DNA of 64,000 nt from Planctomycetaceae bacterium. Lineage in GTDB: Bacteria > Planctomycetota > Planctomycetia > Pirellulales > Lacipirellulaceae. Below the pieces are notes generated by a model. That model worked only from the letters and a program-made list of their open reading frames with translations, was not told the DNA's origin and did not search any database. Shown here one piece after another: positions 23,778-36,692 of this stretch; positions within the stretch are counted from its first letter, which is position 1; each line of letters starts with the position of its first letter. The stretch spans positions 105,642 through 169,641 of the forward strand of contig PABB01000048.1 of NCBI GenBank assembly GCA_002702655.1. The letters run 5' to 3'. The position numbers were made by a program, and so were the translations under genes.

Positions 23778-25664
23778 ATGCACCTCAGGAACTGGAGACG
23801 GCAAGCGGCGATGGCGGTGGCGAGCGTCCTGGCAGTACTTGCCGCCGCCGGCGCGGCATGGGCGGTCGACGGTCGCGTGGCGGAGGTGACGCTCTACCGC
23901 GGGCAGGCCCAGATCACGCGGACCGTGCCGGTCGACGGCGCGGCGGGCAGCCTCGAGGTGGTCGTCACCGGCCTGCCCGAGCAGATCGTCCCCGACAGCC
24001 TGTTTGCCGAGGGCGCCGACGACGTGGAGATCCGCGCGGTCCGCTTCCGCACCCGTGCCGTGGGCGAGGAGCCGCGCGACGAGGTCCGGGCCCTGGACGA
24101 GCAGATTCGCGAGACGCAACAGCAAACGATGCTCGCGCAGAAGAAGCTCGAGCTGTTGGGCAAGCGGGCCGCGTACCTCGACCGCATGGAGACCTTCTCC
24201 GCCGAGACCGCCCACGGCGACCTGTCCAGCGGCGTGCTCGACGCCGAGGCGCTGGAGCGCGTCACGTTGTTCGCCTTCGAGCAACGCGAGCAGATCGCCG
24301 AGCAGGAGGTCGACCTGCAGCGGCAGATGCACGACCTCAACGAGCAGATGCAGTTGCTGCAGCGCCAGCGGGGCGAACTGACCCGCGGCGCCGAGCGCAC
24401 GGTGCGCGAGGCCGTGCTGTTTCTGCACAAGCAATCCGACGGCCCCGTCGACGTACGGCTGAACTACCTGGTCAACGGCTGCGGCTGGTCGCCGGCGTAC
24501 ACCATGCGCGCCGGCGGCGAGCGACAGCAAGTGAGCGTCGAGTACAACGCACTGATTCACCAACTCACGGGCGAGAACTGGGACGACGTGCGGCTGACAC
24601 TGTCCACGGCGTCGCCCGCGTTGGCCGCCGCGGGGCCGGGGCTGGCGCCGTTTCACGTGACGTTGCAGCCCGAGGTCGTCGCGCAAACGCCCAATGAGGC
24701 GTCGGGGCAGCAGGCGGTCGGCGACCTGTTCGGCAACTACGGGCGCGGCATGTCGCGGGGGCAGGTGATCGACAATCTCGAGGGGCTCAATCGCAAGAAG
24801 ATCGAGCTGCAAATGCAAGCCGGCAACGCGGTCACGTTCCAGAGCAACTCGACGCTCAGTTGGGACCTCAACACGTTCGCCTGCGCGTCGCAGCAGTTGG
24901 AGATCAACGGCGACGCAGTCACGCTCAGCGTGCTGCGCAATGAGCCCAGCATGCCGGGCGAGGGGCCCAGCCTGAGCTACCGCCTGAGCGGCCCCGTGAG
25001 CCTGGCGAGCCGCTCCGACCAGCAGATGGTGCGCATCATGCAGACCGACATGGACAGCCACTTCTACCACGTGGCCACGCCGGTGCTGTCGCCCTACGTG
25101 TATCGCGAGGCGGAGCTGATGAACGCCAGCGAGGAGGACCTTCTGGCCGGGCCGATGACCGCGTACCTGGACGGTCGGTTCGTCGGGCGGGGCGAGATCC
25201 CCACCGTCGCCCGCGGGCAAACGTTCGTCGTTGGCTTTGGCGCCAACCCGCAACTGCGCACGCGGCGCGAGTTGGCCGATCGCGACGACAAGGTGCAAGG
25301 CGGCAATCGCGAGACGCGGTTCGATTACCGGCTGTTCATCGAGAATTACTCCAACCAACCGACCGACGTGCGGCTCGTGGATCGATTGCCGCATGCCGAG
25401 GGCGGCGCCGACATCCGCGTCACGCTGGGCGACACCAGCGACGACATCAGCGACGACAAGCAGTACCAGCGGATCGAACGGCCGATGGGACTGCTGCGGT
25501 GGGACGTGCAGGTCGCCGCCAACGCCGCGGGGGACGACGCCCGGCAGATCGACTACAGCTACGCCGTCGAATACGACCGGCAGTACGTCGTGTCACTGCC
25601 GTCGTCGAAGCAGTCGTTGCAGGAGGAATTCGAACGCCTGCAGCGCGATCGGCAGAAGCGGTAG
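23778..25664 (+). CDS. DUF4139 (MuiA-like) exported protein
   Basis: A 628-residue protein with signal peptide about residues 1-30 and no C-terminal anchor. It matches the mucoidy-inhibitor MuiA layout: an N-terminal DUF4140 beta-domain (DGRVAEVTLYRGQAQITRTV), a long coiled coil about residues 95-200 (LDEQIRETQQQTMLAQKKLEL), and a C-terminal DUF4139 with the FDYRLFIENYSNQPTDVRLVDRLP stretch. The name comes from an alginate-overproduction phenotype in relatives; the biochemical role is unknown. AAGGA 8 bases before the ATG is a fair ribosome site. Confidence 0.88.
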   Translation: MHLRNWRRQAAMAVASVLAVLAAAGAAWAVDGRVAEVTLYRGQAQITRTVPVDGAAGSLEVVVTGLPEQIVPDSLFAEGADDVEIRAVRFRTRAVGEEPRDEVRALDEQIRETQQQTMLAQKKLELLGKRAAYLDRMETFSAETAHGDLSSGVLDAEALERVTLFAFEQREQIAEQEVDLQRQMHDLNEQMQLLQRQRGELTRGAERTVREAVLFLHKQSDGPVDVRLNYLVNGCGWSPAYTMRAGGERQQVSVEYNALIHQLTGENWDDVRLTLSTASPALAAAGPGLAPFHVTLQPEVVAQTPNEASGQQAVGDLFGNYGRGMSRGQVIDNLEGLNRKKIELQMQAGNAVTFQSNSTLSWDLNTFACASQQLEINGDAVTLSVLRNEPSMPGEGPSLSYRLSGPVSLASRSDQQMVRIMQTDMDSHFYHVATPVLSPYVYREAELMNASEEDLLAGPMTAYLDGRFVGRGEIPTVARGQTFVVGFGANPQLRTRRELADRDDKVQGGNRETRFDYRLFIENYSNQPTDVRLVDRLPHAEGGADIRVTLGDTSDDISDDKQYQRIERPMGLLRWDVQVAANAAGDDARQIDYSYAVEYDRQYVVSLPSSKQSLQEEFERLQRDRQKR

Positions 25665-25710
25665 GAGAAACACCACGGGTGAGCGGGGTCGCGGCCAGGG
25701 GCGGCCCCGC

Positions 25711-26940
25711 TCACAGTTCTTCGTCCACAAACACGACGTGGCGGAAATAGTGGTGCTGCTCGAACGAGGCGCCCAGCGCGCCGATGATGATTCCCAGCGA
25801 CGCGACGAATCCGGCGACCAGTAGATGGTGCACGGCCTCCAACGGCTTGGCGATCGACGCGACCCAACCGTCCAACACGCGCTGCGGGAACAAGCACCAC
25901 CCCGCCGTCAGCGCCAACGCCAGCAGCAGCGCGTAGGTGACCAACATCCCCACCGCCACGATCACCACGGCAGCCACGTTGCTGGTGACGATCTGTTCGG
26001 TCAGGCGGCCGCCGTCGCGGCCCAGCAGCAGGCGCTGCCGGACGGCGACGTAGCCGGTGGTGGCCCCCAGCGCGACCAACGACAAAACGACGACGGTCGT
26101 TCCCGACTGGCTGCTGGCGACGTCCCAGGTTTCGGCCGTCATCAGCAGGATCAATACCGTGGAGACCGCGGCCGTGGTCAGACGACTGAGCCGGATAGGA
26201 AACTGCCACGGCCGAGCCTGCAGCACGGCGTCGCGGATCTCGTCGCGATTCTCCCAGGCCGCCCGCAGGTAGAACACGGGCCGTCGCGACTTGCGAAACT
26301 CGGCCTGCTCCTCCAACCGCTGATCGGCGATGTCCTCCAACGTCGACCGCATCAGGGCCAGCTGCTCGGCGGTAAAGGCCCGATCGGACCGCAGGTCGCC
26401 GACGGACTCGATCGGGTGCATCACGTTGCCCGGGTCCGGGTCGTGTGCGAGTCCGAGCCAATGCCCAAAGCAGTGCAGCACCAAGTGAGCCAGTCGGTCT
26501 TGCAGCGCGTCGCGGCGCTGCTCGTCCGTCGTTTCCAGATCGCTGGAGCGGGGATCGATCCGCGCCGTCGAGACGACCGCGGCGTCCAGCGCGCTGGAGA
26601 TTGCCGCAAAGCTGAAGGGCTTGTAGTGGCTCGCCAAATCGGCGGCGGTGACGACCAGCGCAAAGTCCCACCCGCGGGCGTCTCGCTGCTGCTGGGCCAG
26701 ATCCAGCAGTGTCATCGGTTCGACAGAATCCTGGCTGCCGCATTCGTCGCAGGGCGCGATGGCGATCCGCCACTCGAATTGCTCCATCACGTTGGCAAGC
26801 CGTTGCCACAGGCGATTGGCGGCCTGCTCGACCGCCGTCAGGGCGACGGCGTCCAGCGACGCGGCGACGATGCCAATTTCGATGAGTGGTTTGCGACTGT
26901 CGGGCTGGGACATGGGAACGTGCGGCGGCTGTGGAGACAT
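25711..26940 (-). CDS. Metzincin-like membrane protein, Glu missing
   Basis: A 409-residue protein. Residues about 20-210 resemble a metzincin zinc protease: VLHCFGHWLGLAHD fits HxxxHxxGxxHD with His156, His160, Gly163, His166 and Asp167, and a Met-turn-like NVMHP (Met174). The catalytic Glu after the first His is Cys157, so it may bind zinc without cutting. Residues about 235-400 hold four membrane segments. Its start lies 3 bases after the stop of the CNNM gene, so they form an operon. A second Met (26913) could also start it. Confidence 0.7.
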   Translation of the reverse strand: MSPQPPHVPMSQPDSRKPLIEIGIVAASLDAVALTAVEQAANRLWQRLANVMEQFEWRIAIAPCDECGSQDSVEPMTLLDLAQQQRDARGWDFALVVTAADLASHYKPFSFAAISSALDAAVVSTARIDPRSSDLETTDEQRRDALQDRLAHLVLHCFGHWLGLAHDPDPGNVMHPIESVGDLRSDRAFTAEQLALMRSTLEDIADQRLEEQAEFRKSRRPVFYLRAAWENRDEIRDAVLQARPWQFPIRLSRLTTAAVSTVLILLMTAETWDVASSQSGTTVVVLSLVALGATTGYVAVRQRLLLGRDGGRLTEQIVTSNVAAVVIVAVGMLVTYALLLALALTAGWCLFPQRVLDGWVASIAKPLEAVHHLLVAGFVASLGIIIGALGASFEQHHYFRHVVFVDEEL

Positions 26941-26943
26941 GGC

Positions 26944-28038
26944 TTACGTGGCTTGCAGCTTGCGATCCAGCGGGTCCTCGACCTGGCCGATCACGACCTC
27001 CACCGCATCGGTCAGCGTCACCACGCCAATCGCCGAGCCGTCCCGCTCGACCACGGCCAATTCGTGTCCCGCGTCCTGAAAGCGGTCGATCGCGTCGCTC
27101 AGCGGCAACGTGGCGTCGAGCCGCAGCGGCGATTCGGCAATCTCGCTGAGCGTCTTCTCCCCGGCGATCAGTTGATCGAGATGGGCGAACACTTCCGGCA
27201 GGTACACCACCCCGACGACGCCGTCCAAGTCGCCGTCGACGAGCGGGTAGCGCGTCTTCTTCGTTTCGCCGATCCGCTGAGCGCTGGCGGCGAACGGCTC
27301 ATCGGCACGCAGGACGACTACGTCGTCGCGCGCCACCAGGGCCTCGGTGACCGGCATATCGTCCAACTTAACCGCCTGCAGCACCTCCTCGCAACGATCG
27401 GGCGGCAGGTCCCCGCGGCGCAACAGAGCGCCCATCTGTTCGATCAGCTCGCCGCGGGTGGCCGGTCGCGAGCTGGACTGAGAGTCGTCGCCGCCCCGCT
27501 CCGCTTCGGTCCACGACCGGCGCATTTCGATGCCGAACAAACGCAACGTCCACTTCGCCATGCCGTCGCCGACGATCAGCAGCGGATAGACGAGCTTGGT
27601 CCACCAGTGGTGTGGGATCGCGCAGTACTTGGCGACCAGCTTTGACTTTTCGATGCCCAGGTACGTCGGCGATTGCTCGGCCCAGATCGTGTGCACCAGA
27701 TTGATCAGGATCAAGCCGACGACCAGCCCGACGCCGTGGGCGGCCGACGCGTTGACGCCCAGAGCGGTCAGTAGCGGGGCCATGCTGCGCGTGACGGCCG
27801 GCTCGACGATAATGCCCAGCAGGATGCTGGTGAACGTGATGCCCACCTGGCACCCCGTCAGATAAATCTCTAACTCCTCGGTCATCTTCCACGCGCGTCG
27901 CAGCCCGCGGTGGCTCTGGAAGTCATCGGCCGGGTATTGCCGCACGCGCGTCAGGGCGAACTCCGTGGCGACGAAGAAGGCATTGGCGGCCACCAGCAGC
28001 AGGCCGCACAGCAATCGAAGCGTGGTTTCTAACGACAT
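26944..28038 (-). CDS. CNNM/CBS-domain membrane protein (TlyC/CorC-like)
   Basis: A 364-residue protein from the ATG at 28038. Residues 1-170 are the CNNM transmembrane domain with MSLETTLRLLCGLLLVAANAFFVATEFALTRVRQ and the LTGCQVGITFTSILLGI segment; residues about 210-340 hold two CBS motifs (KLDDMPVTEALV, and RFQDAGHELAVVERDG ... GVVTLTDAVEVVIG). Relatives are Mg/Co efflux proteins or transporters; the name hemolysin is historical. The partner downstream is the metzincin-like protein. A proteolytic or docking partnership at the membrane is inferred from the operon only. Confidence 0.88.
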   Translation of the reverse strand: MSLETTLRLLCGLLLVAANAFFVATEFALTRVRQYPADDFQSHRGLRRAWKMTEELEIYLTGCQVGITFTSILLGIIVEPAVTRSMAPLLTALGVNASAAHGVGLVVGLILINLVHTIWAEQSPTYLGIEKSKLVAKYCAIPHHWWTKLVYPLLIVGDGMAKWTLRLFGIEMRRSWTEAERGGDDSQSSSRPATRGELIEQMGALLRRGDLPPDRCEEVLQAVKLDDMPVTEALVARDDVVVLRADEPFAASAQRIGETKKTRYPLVDGDLDGVVGVVYLPEVFAHLDQLIAGEKTLSEIAESPLRLDATLPLSDAIDRFQDAGHELAVVERDGSAIGVVTLTDAVEVVIGQVEDPLDRKLQAT

Positions 28039-28528
28039 GGAGCTGAGAAGCCGTTGGCTCGGAGTGAGTACAAAGACGGATATTGCGTCGGGCGTGGCGA
28101 ATGCGAGCACTCGTGGGTGCAACTGGCGTACCCCATCAGCGGGGAGTCGAGACAACCATGCAGCAGTCAACTGAGAACAGCCTTGGCGGACAGCAACGTG
28201 GGCGCGAATCGGCCACATTGGGCCGACCGCGACCGCCGTGGCGACGGGGTTGAATGCGGTTCGTCTCGATTGCTCTTGGATGTGCGAGCGTCGTCGCCCC
28301 GCTGGGAATTGCCTGTTTGCACGTGCGGCGACGCTCGGCGGTTTGGCGTGGTATGATGCGGGCGCCGTTGCCAACGTCGCGTCGTTCGCCTGCCTAGAGG
28401 CAGTTTCAATACCCCTCTTCCCTGAGGGGAGAGGCTGGGAGAGGGGCGAAAACTCCGGCGTTGGGAAGCCCTCCCCTGGCCTCTCCCTTCGAGGGAGGGG
28501 GATTTGAAACCAACTCTAGGACCCTGCC
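28039..28528. repeat. Intergenic region with an imperfect inverted repeat
   Basis: No gene in 28039-28400. At 28412-28500 arms CCCCTCTTCCCTGAGGGG and CTTCGAGGGAGGGG (with GAGAGGC mirrored by GCCTCTC inside) form a large hairpin just before the VOC gene. The same CCCCTCC/GAGGGGAGGGG motif appears near 61470-61492. Confidence 0.6.
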
Positions 28529-28945
28529 ATGTCGCCCCGCATTAGCATGATCACCCTCGGCGTGCGCGATTTGCCCGCCGCCGTCAGCTTCTACGAGCAG
28601 GGCCTGGGATTTCCCCGCCTGGAGTCGCCGCCCGAGGTGGCGTTCTTTACGCTCAACGGCACGTGGCTGGGGCTGTACGGGCGCGACGCGTTGGCCGAGG
28701 ACGCGACGGTTTCCGCCGCCGGGTCGGGATTCTCTGGCGTGGCGCTGGCGCACAACGTGGAGAGCGAAGCGGAGGTCGACGCCGTGATCGCGCAAGCGGC
28801 CGCTGTCGGGGCGACGGTGGTCAAACAGCCGCAGCACGTGTTCTGGGGCGGCTACAGCGGATACTTCGCCGATCTCGACGGGCACCTGTGGGAAGTGGCC
28901 CACAATCCACACGCCTGGATCGGGCCGCGCGACGAGGCGAAGTGA
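28529..28945 (+). CDS. VOC-family (glyoxalase-like) protein
   Basis: A 138-residue protein with two beta-alpha-beta-beta-beta halves: ISMITLGVRDLPAAVSFYEQGLGFP begins the first, and GYFADLDGHLWEVAHNPH ends the second, with Glu of HLWEVAHN the expected metal ligand. Members include glyoxalase I, dioxygenases and fosfomycin-type resistance enzymes; nothing here decides between them. Cytoplasmic. The next gene, a DinB protein, is 90 bases downstream. Confidence 0.85.
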   Translation: MSPRISMITLGVRDLPAAVSFYEQGLGFPRLESPPEVAFFTLNGTWLGLYGRDALAEDATVSAAGSGFSGVALAHNVESEAEVDAVIAQAAAVGATVVKQPQHVFWGGYSGYFADLDGHLWEVAHNPHAWIGPRDEAK

Positions 28946-29022
28946 TTTGGTCGCGTGCCGTAGTCGCGGGCTTCCCAAAGGCGCGAGTCAAATGCGTCCC
29001 GCCCACTCGATTCCTTACACCG

Positions 29023-29028
29023 TACTCT
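29023..29028 (+). promoter_or_regulatory. Possible -10 box, leaderless spacing, DinB gene
   Basis: TACTCT ends 7 bases before the ATG. It is one of six similar cases in the window but the hexamer is imperfect. Confidence 0.25.
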
Positions 29029-29035
29029 GACCGCC

Positions 29036-29536
29036 ATGACTGACGACTTCGCTTCGCTGTACGACTTCAACCGCTGGGCCAACGACAAGATGCTGTCCGC
29101 CTGCCGGCAACTGTCGCCGGAACAGTACGCGGCCGAGCCGGCGCCGGGGTGGAGTTCGGTCCGCGCGACCGTGTATCACATTGCCATCGTCACCGACGGC
29201 TGGCTGCGGGGGCTGGCCGACGAGTCAGCCGAGACATTCCCCGCCGAAGAAGAGATTGCCACGCCCGACGCGGCCGCCGCGCTGTTAGAGGAAGCCTACC
29301 AGCGGTTCGCTGCCCTGCAGCCGAAGCTGACGCCCGAATACCTCGCCGCGCCGCATGAGTTCCGCCGCGGCGAGCGGGTCGCGGTGCTGCCGCCCTGGGT
29401 CGTGCTGCGGCACATCGTCAACCACACGAGCTACCACCGCGGCCAGGTCGCGTCGAAACTCGCCCGCCTGGGCGTCAGGCAGGCCGAGACCGACATGGTG
29501 TATTGGGCAATGGAGCGGGCGGCTGGCGGGGCCTAG
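29036..29536 (+). CDS. DinB-family protein
   Basis: A 166-residue four-helix-bundle protein of the DinB/YfiT type. Expected metal ligands are visible: His48 in TVYHIAIV and the HxxxH in RHIVNHTSYHRGQV near residues 124-132. Relatives act as thiol-dependent transferases (mycothiol, bacillithiol) or damage-inducible proteins; the substrate here is unknown. It follows the VOC gene with no overlap. Confidence 0.87.
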   Translation: MTDDFASLYDFNRWANDKMLSACRQLSPEQYAAEPAPGWSSVRATVYHIAIVTDGWLRGLADESAETFPAEEEIATPDAAAALLEEAYQRFAALQPKLTPEYLAAPHEFRRGERVAVLPPWVVLRHIVNHTSYHRGQVASKLARLGVRQAETDMVYWAMERAAGGA

Positions 29537-29763
29537 TGGTACTTCGGCGGCAACGGCTCGCCCCCAGCGGCGGAGCAAAACCTACGGCGGCAGATCGCTT
29601 GATCCCGCGGCATCAGCCGCAGTCGCTGGGGGATTCCGCCCCGACGGCGCATCCAGGGTACAATGGCGGAACGCACGGCCCGGCAGGGAGGCCGCTGCAG
29701 GACGCACAGGGACGGGTCGTGCCGAGTTGTCTTTGCCCCCGCTGCTGCTCTTCGAGACGTGCC

Positions 29764-30912
29764 ATGAACGCTCTGCCCTGTTCGACGCATTCTTCCATGC
29801 GCACCGCGCTGCTTGTCGGCTTGCCTCTGCTTGCGGCGCTGGGCTGCGGCGTACCGGACGCGGTCGTCTGGTTCCCCGATTCCAACCGGTTCCTCTACGC
29901 CGACCAGGAGGGTTCGCGGCTGGTGGAGTACGACGTGACCAAGGGCGAGAGTCGCGTCGTGCTGACCAACGCCGAGACGAACACGCCCTGGCCCGGGCTG
30001 AGCGCCGATGGCAAGCTGATCGCCATCGGCAAGTCGCTGACGACCTACCAGGAGGGTTCATCGGACACGACTGTCGAAACGCAAGTGCTGATCTACGACC
30101 TCAATGGCGAATTGCAGCAAACGTCTTCGCTGCACACTTCGCACGGGGAGATGATGGAGCCGAGCTTCGAGTCGAAAACGGAGATCACGTCCGTGGCGCT
30201 CAACTGGTCGGGGCCGCCGGAGAAGATTCTGCTGCACAACGCAATCTGGGATCGCACGACCGACCAATGGCTCCCGCTGGAAGTCATGCCAATGCCGTTT
30301 GAGAACGTCATGGTCAGCCCCGACAAGCGCGGATTTGTCGCATTGGCCGACAGCGACGAATCCGAAGGCTTGTGCTTCGTCGACTGGCAGGGCCGCGTGA
30401 AACTGTTCGTCGAACCGGAAGACAGCCTGTTGAACGACGAGGCGGGCGAGTTGCTGGCCAGCGCGTGGCAGGGCGACAAGTACTGCCTGTATCTCACCGG
30501 CGGAGTTGTCGAGTACGACACCAAGACGATGCAGGTCGCGGTGCGCCGCGAATCGTTGCCGCATCTGCCGGCCGCGGGCAATTTGACCTGCGTCTGCAAA
30601 TTCGCCGACGGCCGGTCGCAGTTGTGCCTGTTCGAGGTGAAAGATCCCAACGATCCGCAGGCGCCGCCGGTCGACTGGTCGCTGCAGTGGCAAGCGCCAG
30701 ACAAGAACCAGCGCAAGGTGCTGCTGACTGCTGGCGAATTGGCCTATCCCGGCGGGCTGGCGAGCTTCTTCCCTTCGCCCGATCGCACGAAGGTGGCCGT
30801 CGACACCATGTCCGACGCCGGCGACGAGCGGCGGATTCTAGTGTACGACGCGGCGGGCGAGAAAGTGGCGGACGTGGCGATCGAGGTCGCCCCGGTTCCG
30901 ACCGAGTGGTGA
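29764..30912 (+). CDS. Beta-propeller-like lipoprotein
   Basis: A 382-residue lipoprotein. The ATG at 29764 gives a signal peptide ending LLAALGC, where Cys is lipidated; a second ATG at 29797 would give a shorter peptide ending at the same Cys. The rest is a beta-propeller by pattern (repeats such as LVEYDVTKGESRVVLTN, SPDKRGFVALADSD, SPDRTKVAVDTMSD), like TolB or WD40 modules. No enzyme motif. A TACAAT at 29659 could be its -10 box. Outer-membrane or periplasmic face. Confidence 0.72.
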   Translation: MNALPCSTHSSMRTALLVGLPLLAALGCGVPDAVVWFPDSNRFLYADQEGSRLVEYDVTKGESRVVLTNAETNTPWPGLSADGKLIAIGKSLTTYQEGSSDTTVETQVLIYDLNGELQQTSSLHTSHGEMMEPSFESKTEITSVALNWSGPPEKILLHNAIWDRTTDQWLPLEVMPMPFENVMVSPDKRGFVALADSDESEGLCFVDWQGRVKLFVEPEDSLLNDEAGELLASAWQGDKYCLYLTGGVVEYDTKTMQVAVRRESLPHLPAAGNLTCVCKFADGRSQLCLFEVKDPNDPQAPPVDWSLQWQAPDKNQRKVLLTAGELAYPGGLASFFPSPDRTKVAVDTMSDAGDERRILVYDAAGEKVADVAIEVAPVPTEW

Positions 30913-30935
30913 GCGGCGCGGGCCAATTTGCAGGC

Positions 30936-30996
30936 GCCACGGCTCTGTGAGCCGTGGCACGCGATAACGCCGTCAGGCTGGAAAGCCTGACCTACA
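30936..30996. repeat. Family-A and family-B palindromes
   Basis: 30936-30963 is a complete family-A palindrome (GCCACGGCTCTGTGAG then CCGTGGCAC); 30972-30996 is family B (GTCAGGCTGGAAAGCCTGAC). They fill the gap between converging genes and may terminate both. Confidence 0.8.
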
Positions 30997-31459
30997 GGTA
31001 CTTCTGATACGCCGCAACGGCCAGCTCGTCGCAGCGGTCGTTTTCGGGGTGGCCGCTGTGGCCGGCCACCCGGGTGTACTTCACTTGGTGCTTGCCGACG
31101 AGTTCGTCGAGCTGCCGCCACAGTTCTTCGTTCTTCACGGGCGCCCACTTCTTGCCTTCGCGACGGCGCCAGCCGTTGGCTTTCCACTTGGGCATCCACT
31201 CGGACAGGCCCTTGCCCACGTACACGCTGTCGGTGAACAGCTCGACCTGCGAGCGGCGCTTCAGCACGGACAACCCCTCGATCACCGCCATCAGTTCCAT
31301 GCGGTTGTTGGTCGTCTCGCGCTCGGCGCCGCTGCGCTCCAGTTGCTTGCCGGTGGCCGGGTGCCGCAGCAAAAAGGCCCACCCGCCGGGCCCCGGATTG
31401 CCGCTGCAACCGCCGTCGGTGTAGAGATGAACGGTGGGGAGCGACTTGGATTCAGGCAT
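30992..31459 (-). CDS. rnhA: Ribonuclease HI
   Basis: A 155-residue RNase HI that removes RNA from RNA:DNA hybrids. The active-site acids are in place: Asp in YTDGGCSGNPGPGGW, Glu in NRMELMAVI, Asp in LFTDSVYV, and Asp in GHPENDRCDELA with the preceding His of VAGHSGH. The basic handle (KRRSQVE and the KWKANGW region) is present. Length is normal. The start ATG lies at 31459; its 3' end overlaps a family-B palindrome. Confidence 0.95.
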   Translation of the reverse strand: MPESKSLPTVHLYTDGGCSGNPGPGGWAFLLRHPATGKQLERSGAERETTNNRMELMAVIEGLSVLKRRSQVELFTDSVYVGKGLSEWMPKWKANGWRRREGKKWAPVKNEELWRQLDELVGKHQVKYTRVAGHSGHPENDRCDELAVAAYQKYL

Positions 31460-31486
31460 CGGCGGTGCAGTCGGGGGTCAGACGAA

Positions 31487-31566
31487 ACGATGAACGATGA
31501 GCGATGAACGATGACAAGACGGCTCGAGGTCGAAATTGCGATAAGCTCATCGCTCATCGCTCATCC
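31487..31566. repeat. Heptamer repeat, inverted pair
   Basis: CGATGAA/CGATGAG heptamers four times at 31488-31514 face GCTCATC heptamers at 31545-31566, separated by about 30 bases. Similar heptamer repeats are at 3348 and 62258. Confidence 0.75.
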
Positions 31567-31578
31567 TTCCTCGCTTCA

Positions 31579-33426
<1,848 letters not shown>

Positions 33427-33674
33427 GGCGAGTGACAAGGGTGACCGTGGGCGAATCGCTGCGAGATTCGTGAAACGGGGCGGTGGAGAGCTGTTGAAAC
33501 GTCAGTCGAGCGGATTGGTCAAGTTTCGGAGAAACTTGACCAACTGGGAGCGGGTTATTCTACGGGGGGCCGCGGCGTGGAACCAAGTGCAAAGCGGCGG
33601 AGCGAAGGGGGCCGCATTCCGCGACCACCGGTCGCGGCTTTCTGAGCTCTCGCCTCCGACTTCTGATCTCTCCC

Positions 33675-35984
<2,310 letters not shown>

Positions 35985-35986
35985 GC

Positions 35987-36138
35987 GTAGGTCAGGCTTT
36001 CCAGCCTGACGATGTTCAGCGAGGGGGCGACGGCTCTGTGAGCCGTGCTGCAGCGAGGTTGGGCATGCGCATCTCACGGCTCGCAGAGCCGTGGCACGCT
36101 TTCACTCGCGCCGCGTCGGGCTGGAAAGCCTGACCGAC
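35987..36138. repeat. Family-A pair flanked by family-B copies
   Basis: Family B at 35987-36011 and, inverted, at 36114-36138; between them two family-A copies in opposite orientation (36028-36050 and 36073-36099). The whole block is a nested inverted arrangement between priA and the small secreted protein gene. Confidence 0.8.
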
Positions 36139-36274
36139 GGCGCGGTTATGCCGGTTGTAACGGATATTCGCTCAACTGGCAGGCCCCGGGCGGCCGATTC
36201 TCAGTGACAGACGACACACACACTCTGCTGGCGCCGACCGTGCGCCAGCCGCTTGCTCTTGAGGGGGGAAACTC

Positions 36275-36601
36275 ATGGCGCGTCGGATACTTTTCGCCGC
36301 ATGCCTGCTGACGGTGCTGGCTGCTTGGGCTCAGGGCGATCGCGCCGAAGCTCAGCAAGCCTACGGCCGCCAGTGGGCTGGCACCTACGCCACGGCCGAC
36401 TGGAATCGGTTCTACCACTACCCGTACGTGTACTACCCGCAGAACTTCTGGGGTGACGAGTACTACCGCAGCGCCGACAGCCTGTACCATCGGTACCCGC
36501 CGGAAATGCGGATTCCCGTGTACAACGCGCGGTGGCACAACTACTACCCCAATCGCCGCAAGTTCCACAGCGGCCACCACTTTGTGCTCGACGTGTTTTG
36601 A
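36275..36601 (+). CDS. Small tyrosine-rich secreted protein (planctomycete type)
   Basis: A 108-residue exported protein; signal peptide about residues 1-26 ending AEAQQ. The mature part is rich in Tyr, Trp, Pro and His: WNRFYHYPYVYYPQNFWGDEYY then YHRYPPEMRIPVYN. Planctomycete genomes often label such proteins calmodulin-binding, without evidence of function in bacteria. AGGGGGG before the ATG is a good ribosome site. A purine-rich leader and a single gene suggest its own promoter. Function unknown; a surface or cell-envelope structural protein is my guess. Confidence 0.75.
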   Translation: MARRILFAACLLTVLAAWAQGDRAEAQQAYGRQWAGTYATADWNRFYHYPYVYYPQNFWGDEYYRSADSLYHRYPPEMRIPVYNARWHNYYPNRRKFHSGHHFVLDVF

Positions 36602-36605
36602 GCAG

Positions 36606-36692
36606 GTGAGATGGAAGATGCGAGATTGTTGATGTGATCGAGGCGCCAGAACCTCTCACATCAACAATCAAACATCCTACATCTCACATTTC
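36606..36692. repeat. Family-D repeat, inverted pair
   Basis: GCGAGATTGTTGATGTG at 36620-36636 faces CACATCAACAATC further right, with an added GATGGAAGATG / CATCCTACATC. It lies between converging genes and also forms part of the 3' end of the M20 gene. Confidence 0.7.

Noticed and set aside
25711-28038. Claiming the CNNM and metzincin genes as a complete new transport or proteolysis system
   Set aside because: Only the operon arrangement supports it; the active-site Glu is missing and no substrate is known.
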